DNA of 64,000 nucleotides, taken from contig BSYO01000014.1 in NCBI GenBank assembly GCA_033239525.1, positions 13,872,021 to 13,936,020 on the forward strand, in the 5' to 3' direction. Positions 56,457 to 64,000 of this stretch are shown piece by piece (the stretch's first letter is position 1; every line of letters begins with the position of its first letter). Made by a program: the position numbers and the translations under genes. Under the pieces are notes generated by a model. That model ran no database searches. It was given only the letters and a program-made list of their open reading frames with translations, and had not been told where the DNA came from. The stretch is from Nepenthes gracilis. Lineage: Eukaryota; Streptophyta; Magnoliopsida; Caryophyllales; Nepenthaceae.

Positions 56457-58462
56457 ATGGCTCCACGAGTTGCGATATTGCTTCATCGTTGTCACGGGAG
56501 AGGTTGGACGAGATCCGCAGTGAAGACGCTATTCCTAGCTCCATGGTGATGGCTGTCCACAGGGCCCACTGAAAGGGCACGAGATCCTCCCAGTGGCTTC
56601 ATCACCGTCTACGAGGTCCACCTCAAGGGTGGGCTGCGATTCCCGGTGCCAGACGAGTTCCACACGATCATGGCAGCGCTTCAGGTGCCCATTGCGAGGC
56701 TTCAGCCAAACGCCGTCGGGTATTTGGTTTCTCTTTGTGTGTTTCTTCGGTGTCATGGGAAACGTTTAAGCGCGCAAATCGTTAAGATCATGTTTAGATT
56801 TACACACAATCTTGAGTGGGTCACCATGACTCCCCGCTCAGAGTTTGCGGTCATGTGCGTGGGAAACCCCGATTCCACCAAAAGGTGGAAAGACAAGTTT
56901 TCTTTGTAGTCACCCCGAGGACTCGGCGCATTCCCAATGAATGGGGGATGTAGCCGGCCATTATTGTTCGGATCCCTCAAAGAAGGAGAGGGATTCGTCC
57001 GGAGCTTCTTGAGTTGATAACGCCAACTTGGGAGTTTTCATGAAAACAAGCTAACGCTTGGTCGCTACCCGAGAATCTTGCTAAGGCCGAGTGGTCACCT
57101 CCTCCCGAGGGCACCGCTTCTTCTGCGTCCTCGGGGAAGAAAAGGAAGAAGTTGAAGAAAAAGGCCCAGATCTCGAGGACAACAGCAAAGCCTTCGAAGC
57201 TAAGCCGTCCGGGTGAGAGCTCAAAGCCCCCGGCCAAGAGCTCAAGACCCAAGGCGGCAATCGTTGAGCAGTCCTCGTCTGATGAGGGCGACGAGCCTAT
57301 CGCCCCCCTTTTCAAGAGGCCGAAGACGCAAGCTGCCACTCCCGACGTTGTCTCCACGATTATAAGGGATATCGTGGAGGTCTCGGACGCCCAATCTCCC
57401 GGTGATGAGCCAATTCCTGACGTTCCCGCCGAGTTTACTGGTGAGGTCTCGGGTTTTACTGACAATTCGCCCGAGGCCATTCATGCGGAGAGCGCCCAGG
57501 TCGAAGGAGAAGCGGGTGAAGAGCAGCCTTCCGTTGACACCGAGGTTGAAGTGGAAGCAGCTATTGAGCCGTCCCCGGAGGCGCCTGCTGAGCTCCCGGA
57601 CGTCTCAGTCCAAGCCGTTCAGTCCGAGTCCCTTGCTGAGGAGGTTGTGGGCGCCCAGGATTTCGGCGTTGTTGAGGAGGGGACGGTTTTTATTGACGTT
57701 GAGTCCCCGGGCGCAGTTCCCTGTGCTGGCGCCCTTTCATCTGAGATGGAGGCCCAAGTTCCTGTGGCGCCCGCCCGTGATTCCCATGTGCCCGAGTCCA
57801 GTGGGGAGGCCACTGTAAGCGGCAACTCCCTCGTTACCAAGGTATTTTCGTTTTTCTCTAAGCACCCAGGCCTTCTGCTTTTTCATTCCTTGTGCTTAAT
57901 CATTTTTGTCCCTTTTGATGCAGCTTCAGGACATTTCCGGCAGGATCAATGTCGTGATTGGGGAGGTTGTCCAGGGCTTCTCCCAAATAGAGGCCTTGAG
58001 GTCCGCTCTCGAAGCGGCACAAAGGTCCGAGACGGAGCTGGTTGAAGCCAGGGGAAAGATAGCCTCTCTGGAGGATACTGTGAAGCTTCAACGGGACCAG
58101 CTTAAGGTATTTCAGGACAGGCTCTGTTACTTGGAGGAACAGTTGAGGTCTTCTATAGCTTCCGTGGAGATTGGGCCTGCACTGGAGCGCAAATATTGGG
58201 ACGGCGTCAACATGTGTCGCCGGGTGTTGCGTCTGGTTTATCCAATGTTCCCGGCTTCCCGCTGACCACGGAATGCTAATGCCTTATCGGTAGATGACTT
58301 ATACGGGGTCACGGAGGCCCTTTCCAGCCCTTCTCCTCCGGGCCGCCTCGTGAAACGCCCTCTCCGGACCTCCAGATCACTTGTCTCGGCGGGGACCTCA
58401 AGGTCCTGAACTTGAACCTCGGCCAGACCTCCTCGATAGGAGAATTATCCGAAGCCATTTGA
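56457..58462 (+). pseudogene. Antisense accessory gene of the Tat-type element (intron-containing)
   Basis: It runs opposite to gag-pol. The N-terminal half (56457-57150) is frameshifted but shows a conserved block (56600-56905; GGLRFPVPDEF, LQPNAVGYLVSL) that resembles the plant 'putative gypsy type transposon' domain (PF04195). From 57152 a clean frame runs to 57841: Lys-rich, then very acidic and Pro/Ser-rich. At 57842-57923 an 82-nt GT-AG intron joins it in phase to 57924-58265, a predicted coiled coil. Out-of-frame tail sequence (GELSEAI) then ends at a stop near 58462. The protein function is unknown. Similar antisense ORFs between pol and the 3' LTR are described for Tat-clade elements. 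Confidence 0.75.
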
Positions 58463-58471
58463 CTCTTTAGC

Positions 58472-58475
<4 letters not shown>

Positions 58476-58503
<28 letters not shown>
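58476..58503. repeat. Poly-T tract
   Basis: An almost pure run of T of about 27 bases, just after the end of the antisense gene and before the 40-bp array. Confidence 0.9.
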
Positions 58504-58506
<3 letters not shown>

Positions 58507-58680
58507 ACATGTATATTTTTGTGAAATAAGATAGAAATTTTTGGCAATGCTAAATCATGCATCTTTCTTGCCTTTCGTTACGCCTTGTCCCTTAGTGACG
58601 TTTGCGTGAAACCAAGCCTTTGAGTTTCGACCTGTTATGTCTCTCGAATGGAACTGAATTTCTTTAGTTTTGACCTCTCG

Positions 58681-58989
58681 GGCCGCTTGGGTGAAACCGA
58701 GGTTCTTATTTCGACCTCTTGGGCCGCTCGGACGGAATCGAAGTTTTTATTTCGACCTCTAGGGCCGCTCGGACGGAACCGAGTTTTTATTTCGACCTCT
58801 TGGGCCGCTCGGACGGAACCGAGTTTTTATTTCGACCTCTAGGGCCGCTCGGACGGAACCGAGTTTTTATTTCGACCTCTAGGGCCGCTCGGACGGAACC
58901 GAGTTTTTATTTCGACCTCTAGGGCCGCTCGGACGGAACCGAGTTTTTATTTCGACCTCTAGGGCCGCTCGGACGGAACCGAGTTTTTA
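58681..58989. repeat. Tandem array of a 40-bp unit, eight copies
   Basis: Units start with GGCCGC at 58681, 58722, 58763, 58803, 58843, 58883, 58923 and 58963. The last six are nearly identical, each containing TCGGACGGAACCGAG and TTTTTATTTCGACCTCT. A decayed unit may precede at about 58640. The array lies in the 3' region of the Tat-type element, which is known in this clade as a source of satellite-like repeats. Confidence 0.95.
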
Positions 58990-59121
58990 GGACCGGCGAA
59001 TCGCTCTGAAATGCACCAAACCTCTGAACTTTTATATAAAGCACTTGCAATGTTTTTTCCCGATTACATCTACGGCGCCCTTTCACAGTCGCGTACGGAC
59101 GCTTTTGGGCCGCCTCGACTC

Positions 59122-60083
59122 TTACTGATAGTACTTTCTGAGGTGCATAGCGTTCCATGTCCGGGGGATTAGCCTACCCTCCTGGCTGCGTAGCTTGTAT
59201 GCTCCATCTCTAAGGATCGCCGAGACCAGGAAAGGTCCCTCCCAATTTGGAGAAAGTTTGTTTCGGCCGGCATTCTTCCCAGTCGCCTCAATGCTTCTCA
59301 ACACCAAATCTCCAACCTCAAACTGCCGCGCCTTTACCTTTTTGTTATAGTAACGGGCCACCCGCTTGATATGTTGCAATGCTTAGTCGTGCTCGATCGC
59401 GGGCCTCCTCGAGTAAGTCAAGGTGCTCACGGAGTCTTGGGGTGTTGAGGTCCGGGTTCAAGTGCTCCACTACGAGACTTGGGAGGCCCACTTCCCTTTG
59501 GTATAACCGCTTCTACCCCATAACAAAGGCTAAAGGGTGTCTCCTTGCCGATTCCCTTGGAGTAGTTCTATAGGACCAGAGGATGAGGGGAGCTCATCCA
59601 CCCAGGAGCCCCCGGAGTCGGTTTCGCCTTAAGCCCGTGCGGGATAGTCCGATTTGTGACCTCCACACGGCCGTTGGCTCCGAGGGTAGGCGACGGACGT
59701 GTGGATCGGAGTTGATTCCCGAGAGACGAGCGCGATGCACTGAGAACCGCTTCCCGGTGAATCTGCGTCCGTTATCGGTGATGACGCACTCGGGGACCCC
59801 ATACTGGGCAGACGATTGATCGCCGCAGAACTCGGTTGCATTTTGCTCCGTTATTCGCGAGGGGCGTTGCCTCAACCCACTTTGTAAAGTAGTCGATCCC
59901 CACCATGAGGAACTTCCTCTGTCCGGCCGCGATGGGAAGTGGTCCGAGGATATCAAGCCCCCACCGTGCAAAGGGCCACGGAGATCGCAACGCCGGAGCT
60001 CCGTGTGTGGTCGGGCGGTTCAAGTTCGCGTGGACTTGGCGGTTCTCACACTTGCGCACGAAGTCCACGGCATCATACTTCAT
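59122..60083 (-). pseudogene. Integrase core and C-terminal domain, frameshifted
   Basis: On the minus strand, 60083-59772 gives the start of the core (GLDILGPLPIAAGQRKFL, FTKWVEATPL with a catalytic-type Asp). A frameshift leads to CVITDNGRRFTG in another frame (about 59790), followed by a heavily shifted region. The C-terminal part is open at 59379-59122 (LVLRSIEATGKNAG; LSPNWEGPF). The normal single reading frame is interrupted at least three times, so this copy makes no full integrase. Confidence 0.85.
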
Positions 60084-60688
60084 GGTAGGCCAAGTAATAC
60101 CCTTGCCTCATTATTTTGAATGCCGAAGTTCTTGCCTCCAATATGGGATCCGCAGATTCCAAGATGCACCTCCTGGAGGGCGTATTCTGCCTCCACGGGG
60201 GTCAGGCATCTCAAGTAAGGGGTTGAAAACCCTCGGCGATATAGACGGCCATCCACTATGGCATACCAGCCCGCGGTTTTTTTGACCTTCTTGGCTTCAA
60301 CAGGGTCCCTGAATTCCGTCGCGAGGTATCTTAAGTACGCGGTCATCCAGGTATCATCGTCAGACACTGGCATAACCATGGTCTCGGGCTCATCTACCGT
60401 TGGTCGCTCCAGTGTTTCCCTCATTCCTCGGGCGTATTGCTCTGGGTCCCCGGACGCTGCTGCTTTTGCCAAGGAGTCCGCCTTCTCATTATTTTCCCTC
60501 AGAATGTGCACGAATTCAATTTGCTCAAAATCTGAGGTCATTCCTTTCACCTTCATGAGGTACTTGGAAAGTTGAGGGTGGTTTGCTTCAAAGTTCCCGA
60601 GGACCTGGTTGATGACTAGCTCAGAATCACTGTAAACCACCAAGTCCCTGGCCGAGCATTCCTTCGCCAACCGTAGCCCCGCAATCAA
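60080..60688 (-). pseudogene. Additional RNase H and integrase zinc-binding region
   Basis: It opens with AGLRLAKECSARDLVVYSDS and VHILRENNEKADSLAKAA, the second half of the extra RNase H typical of Tat elements. It continues into the integrase N-terminal region (LRCLTPVEAEYALQEVH, ICGSHIGGK). The first half of the RNase H, upstream at 60690-60800, is broken by stops and shifts. The end of this frame is also shifted just before the integrase core. Confidence 0.85.
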
Positions 60689-61510
60689 GGCCTCGTACTC
60701 GCGACATTATTGGTTCTTTGAATCCCAAAGTCTTTGAATACTTAATTTCGGATCCCACACGGAGTTCTTAGTACGACGCCCGCCCCATGCAACCTTCCTT
60801 CATGGCCGAGCCGTCCCGTGAAGCGTCCATGCTGGTGGTGATCTGTTTTCCCAGTTCGCGCCCTCGGCATCATATTTGTCAAGTGTTGTTGCCTCCACCA
60901 CAAAATCCGCAAGGGCTTGGCCCTTCATGGCCGGCCTCGGCTTGAATTCGATGTCGAATTCGCCTAGCTCAATGGCCCACTTTATTAGTCGCCCTGAGAC
61001 CTCGGGCTTCTGGAGAATAGTCCTCAGCGGCTGGTCAGTCAGGACTACAATTCTATGTGCCTGGAAGTAGGGCCTTAACTTCCTGGCAGAGTATACCAGT
61101 GCAAGAGCGACTTTCTCCGCATGCGGGTACCGAGTCTCTGAGTCCGCCAGATCTTGCTAACGTAGTATCTTGTTCTGCTTGATTCCCCGGGCGCTCTTTC
61201 ACCAAGACCGAGCTCGGGGCTTGGCGGCCACCGACAAATACAAATAGAGCTCCTCTCCGGCTCGGGAAGCCCGGCCCGGTGGGTTAGCAAGATACACCTT
61301 GAGGCCCCGGTGCCTCCTCGCATTCGTTGCTCCAACGAAAGCCTTGGGTTTTCGGCCCTCTCCGAGTGCCCCCGAAGAAGGGCAAATGTCTCTCTACCGA
61401 TTTTGCTTTAAAGCGGGATAGGGCGGCCACCCGTCCCGTGAGTCTTTGAACGCCTCTCACGGTCATGGGATTGCATGTTCAAGATCGCTCGGATCTTCTC
61501 GGGATTCGCC
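60689..61510 (-). pseudogene. RT connection and RNase H region, broken
   Basis: Minus-strand frames alternate here. VQRLTGRVAALSRF (about 61440) belongs to the RT-RNase H connection. PLRTILQKPEVSGRLIKWA and a KGQALADFV block (about 60900-61040) belong to the ancestral RNase H region. Frameshifts near 61600, 61280 and 60830 prevent one reading frame. Confidence 0.75.
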
Positions 61511-62809
61511 TCAATCCCGCTGGGTTGTGACACTATATAGCCCAGAACTTCGGACGTTACCCCAAATGTGCATTTGTCTGGGGGTTGACTTCATTCCGTG
61601 CGCCCTCAATGCCCGGAATGTTTCCGTCAAGTCCTCGATGTGGCTTCTACTAACGGTGCTCTTTACGAGCAAGTCGTCCACGTAGACTTCCACGTTCCTG
61701 CCGATTTGGTCCTCGAACATCTTATTGACCAGCCGTTGGTATGTTGCCCCCGCGTTCTTGAGGCCGAAGGGCATCACCTTGTAACAATACGTCCCTTGGT
61801 CGGTCATAAAGGATGTATGCTCTTCGTCCTCGGGACACATTTTTATTTGATTGTAGCCTGAGTAAGCATCCATAAAGCTCAGCAGCTCGTGACCGGATGT
61901 TGAGTCCACCAACTGGTCGATCCTGGGAAGTGGAAAGCTATCCTTCGGACAGGCCTTGTTGAGGTCTGTGAAGTCGACGCACATCCTCCACTTCCCACTG
62001 CTTTTCTTCACCATTACCACGTTGGCTAGCCAATCCGGGTACTGTACCTCTCGAATAAATCCCGCGTCCAGGAGCTTTTTCACTTCCTCCCGGACGGCCA
62101 CCAGCTTTTCCGTTGAGTGATTTCTCCGCTTCTGCCTGACAGGCTTGTGGTGAGGATCTACACCAAGCCTGTGCACTATCGTCTCGGGAGAGATGCCTGG
62201 CATATCCGCGGGGGACCAAGCAAATACGTCTGAGTTTTCCTTTAGAAACTTTGTGAGCTGGTCTCGGACGGAATCTTCGAGAGAGCTTCCTATTTGGACA
62301 CACTTTTCTGGGTCCTCGGGGTCCAACTGAACTCGCTGGGTAGGCTCACCAGGCTGCGCCTGCTGCAGTGTTGCCTCGTCTCTGAGGTCGAGGTCTTCCA
62401 TTGGTCTCGGCAGGGGAGTCTGCGTGACCTGCGATAGATAGCACATCCTTCCAGTGGCTTGCTCGCCGAGTACTTCCCCTATTCCGCACGGGGTTGGGAA
62501 CTTCATTTTTAAATGCGGGATGGAAGTCACCGCTTCAAAGGCAGCAAGGCAAGGACGCCCGAGAATCGCATTGTAAACGGACGGGAGGTCCACCACGAGG
62601 AAGGTGAGGACCTTCGAGGCCGTCCTCGGGTATGTTCCCAATGTGACTTCTAGTTGCACGATACCCTGGACTGGGACCGGCTCATTATCAAGTCCATAGA
62701 GCGGCCCCTCTGGGGCCTTCATCTGATGTCTTTTTAATCCAAGCTTGAGGTACGCATCAAGATAAAGCAAATTTCTGGAACTTCCATTATCGACAAAGAC
62801 TCGTTTCAT
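61511..62809 (-). CDS. Protease-RT part of the Tat-type pol
   Basis: An open frame of 432 codons starting MKRVFVDNGSS, where DNG is in the aspartic protease position. Protease sequence runs to about 95 (AILGRPCL). RT spans about 225-405 with WRMCVDFTDLNKACPKD, MDAYSGYNQI, MPFGLKNA and the catalytic YVDD (376-379). After about residue 405 the sequence leaves the family pattern through a frameshift. The frame overlaps the end of gag by 4 bases (ATGA). It is the best preserved part of pol but cannot give a full polyprotein. Confidence 0.88.
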   Translation of the reverse strand: MKRVFVDNGSSRNLLYLDAYLKLGLKRHQMKAPEGPLYGLDNEPVPVQGIVQLEVTLGTYPRTASKVLTFLVVDLPSVYNAILGRPCLAAFEAVTSIPHLKMKFPTPCGIGEVLGEQATGRMCYLSQVTQTPLPRPMEDLDLRDEATLQQAQPGEPTQRVQLDPEDPEKCVQIGSSLEDSVRDQLTKFLKENSDVFAWSPADMPGISPETIVHRLGVDPHHKPVRQKRRNHSTEKLVAVREEVKKLLDAGFIREVQYPDWLANVVMVKKSSGKWRMCVDFTDLNKACPKDSFPLPRIDQLVDSTSGHELLSFMDAYSGYNQIKMCPEDEEHTSFMTDQGTYCYKVMPFGLKNAGATYQRLVNKMFEDQIGRNVEVYVDDLLVKSTVSRSHIEDLTETFRALRAHGMKSTPRQMHIWGNVRSSGLYSVTTQRD

Positions 62810-62846
62810 ACGGTAGTCATTGGCCCCGTCTGAAACGAGTCTTTGT
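62793..62846. repeat. Perfect 16-bp inverted repeat at the gag-pol junction
   Basis: ACAAAGACTCGTTTCA (62793-62808) and its exact complement (62831-62846) are separated by 22 bases. The left arm, read on the minus strand, encodes the conserved KRVFV of the protease. The right arm lies in the end of gag, where family sequence is lost. Confidence 0.95.
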
Positions 62847-64000
62847 TAACCAGGGGATCACAATGGGGGGAAGTTACATGGGCCATATCATCTTTGCTAA
62901 AGCAAATTACATCGTCCCTAATACTCGTCCTCGGCCTTTTAGAAGCGCTGGGCTCCAAGCTGCTCTCCCCAGCCGGCCGGGTTGACACCATGTTCACAAC
63001 CCCCGCTGCAACTCGGTTCCTTGGGGGTTCCACTTCAGATTCGACTGCTGCTCCAGAGGATTGTCCGGGTCTTTGCAGGAAACGGTTGAGGTGCCCCCTC
63101 CTGATTAGTTCTTCAATTTCCCTCTGCAAAGACTTGCAGTCCTCCGTTGCATGACCCCCGCAACGGTGGAAGTCGCAGTACTTTGACTGGTCCCCTCCTC
63201 CTGGATTTTTCAGTGGCTTGGGCCACTTTACAAACTTCTCCGCTTGAATCTGCATTAGCACATTCGTGCGTGTGTCGTTCAGCGGAGTCAGGTGGACTGG
63301 CGGCACGTCTCTACGGACGGCCGGCTCGAACTTCCTGTGCTTTGTCACAAATGGGGGACTACGGAAGTCCCCGGCTTTTCTCTTCATCTCTAACGGTCTC
63401 GGACGGTAGCTCTCATCCTTCTCTGGACGCTTTGCTTCATTGGCCTCTTCAGCTGCTATGTAGGCCCTTGCTACGGCCTCGGCCTCCTCGAAGCTGTGAG
63501 GGCCCTTATGGATGAGATGCTTAAAGAAAGCACCCCCCTCCAGGCCAGATAGGAAAGCATTTAGCTTCACCCCGTCCGACAGCTTTGGAATCTGCCTGGC
63601 CTCGGCCACGAATCTGGCCAAGAACTCCCTTAGGCTTTCCCTGGCACCCTGCTTCACGCGAGTGAGATGCCAGGGCTGTTTCTCCGTTCTTCTACTTGAG
63701 GCGGGCGTGACAAAAACGCGCGCGCTTGCCGCTAAAAGTGCAATGGAGCCGCGGGCATCCCGTAAAACCATACTCTCGCGTCCCCCTTCGGTGTCGGGGA
63801 AGCATTGGCACATGGTGGCCTCGCCTAGTCCCCCGGAGGCTCGGATGCTCCGGGAACAGTTCGGGTGGTCCATGGGATCGGCGCTCCCATCGTACGCCTC
63901 CAGGTTTGGCATTTTAAACTTTGGGGGCAGCGCCCTCGTTCTGACGTCCGTTGTGAACGGAGACTGGGGGATACTCGCTCCGCTGCTCTCCCCAAAGACG
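62806..64000 (-). CDS. gag of the Tat-type element (partial, 5' end beyond window)
   Basis: The frame is open from the window edge to the stop at 62806. The reading frame continues upstream of the Met at 63912 (LPPKFKMPNLEAYDG), so the true start lies beyond 64000. It includes a capsid-like region (SLREFLARFVAEARQI; LNAFLSGLEGG) and a knuckle-like CDFHRCGGHATEDC. A stretch at about 63700-63840 (SIALLAASARVFVTP) fits the family poorly and may hide two compensating shifts. The last 14 codons before the stop arise from an inverted repeat (see findings), so the gag-pol fusion is broken. Confidence 0.85.
   Translation of the reverse strand, partial: VFGESSGASIPQSPFTTDVRTRALPPKFKMPNLEAYDGSADPMDHPNCSRSIRASGGLGEATMCQCFPDTEGGRESMVLRDARGSIALLAASARVFVTPASSRRTEKQPWHLTRVKQGARESLREFLARFVAEARQIPKLSDGVKLNAFLSGLEGGAFFKHLIHKGPHSFEEAEAVARAYIAAEEANEAKRPEKDESYRPRPLEMKRKAGDFRSPPFVTKHRKFEPAVRRDVPPVHLTPLNDTRTNVLMQIQAEKFVKWPKPLKNPGGGDQSKYCDFHRCGGHATEDCKSLQREIEELIRRGHLNRFLQRPGQSSGAAVESEVEPPRNRVAAGVVNMVSTRPAGESSLEPSASKRPRTSIRDDVICFSKDDMAHVTSPHCDPLVNKDSFQTGPMTTV

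Larger units (their letters stand above)
55109..64000 (-). mobile_element. Tat-type Ty3/gypsy retrotransposon, runs off the right edge
   Basis: Minus-strand order from right to left: gag, protease-RT, RNase H, a second RNase H, integrase, a tandem array with an antisense gene, polypurine tract, 3' LTR. The additional archaeal-like RNase H, the gag with CDFHRCGGHATEDC and the long 3' region between pol and LTR are hallmarks of the plant Tat clade (Ogre, Grande, Retand and relatives). More than 8.9 kb is present, and the 5' LTR and start of gag are missing beyond base 64000. Pol is broken by several frameshifts, so this copy is not autonomous. A fragment of another LTR of the family opens the window. 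Confidence 0.92.

Noticed and set aside
57402..57818. 138-codon Arg/Pro-rich plus frame
   Set aside because: Shadow frame of the antisense gene at 57152-57841.
58648..58922. Two repeat-encoded frames (FISTSRAARTEPS units)
   Set aside because: Translations of the 40-bp tandem array, whose 40-base period does not keep frame.
61598..61861. Plus-strand frames opposite pol and gag (61598-63917)
   Set aside because: They are complements of the conserved RT and gag coding sequence.

Overview
This window is nuclear DNA of a eudicot plant. The genes are split by GT-AG introns, the intergenic DNA is AT-rich, and Ty1/copia and Ty3/gypsy LTR retrotransposons are dense. I cannot name the species. Four host genes are supported: a papain-like cysteine protease (18955-23329, +), a PTEN2-type phosphatase (27769-42833, +), a small-RNA-degrading nuclease of the SDN family (43627-49663, -) and an intronless VFB/SKIP2-type F-box LRR gene (52958-54580, -). 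Exon joins were made by eye. Every join keeps frame and restores family motifs.

Left part (1-18.8 kb). No intact host gene is visible. The window opens inside an LTR of the same gypsy family that fills its right end. That LTR abuts a 425-bp TTA microsatellite. A probable LTR remnant follows (about 1.64-2.53 kb). Next comes a decayed copia element (about 3.6-11.5 kb) carrying two later insertions: a short non-autonomous LTR element (4327-7044, perfect GTTGC target duplication) and a solo LTR (9681-10582). A Mutator-like MITE lies at 12243-12502 and an orphan G-box cluster at 14142-14199.

Middle part (18.8-55.1 kb). The protease has four exons, and its first intron holds a solo LTR (TSD ACTAA). 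PTEN2 has twelve coding exons over 15 kb because of transposons: about 2.4 kb in intron 8, and a decayed gypsy element (35041-40787) in the 7.5-kb intron 11. PTEN2 and SDN are convergent. SDN has twelve exons, one of its introns being GC-AG, and a solo LTR (50096-51192, TSD AAACT) lies 430 bp upstream of its start codon. The VFB gene follows on the same strand. As I recall the Arabidopsis map, this order joins two Arabidopsis neighbourhoods (protease-PTEN2 on At3g19, and PTEN2-SDN-VFB on At3g50). That suggests the window keeps an order from before genome duplication and gene loss.

Right part (55.1-64.0 kb). A gypsy element of the Tat type lies on the minus strand: 3' LTR, polypurine tract, integrase, extra RNase H, RT, protease and gag, running off the right edge. 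Between pol and the 3' LTR it carries an antisense gene with a spliceable 82-nt intron and a 40-bp tandem array. These are the most unusual features of the window. No tRNA or rRNA gene and no CRISPR array were seen.
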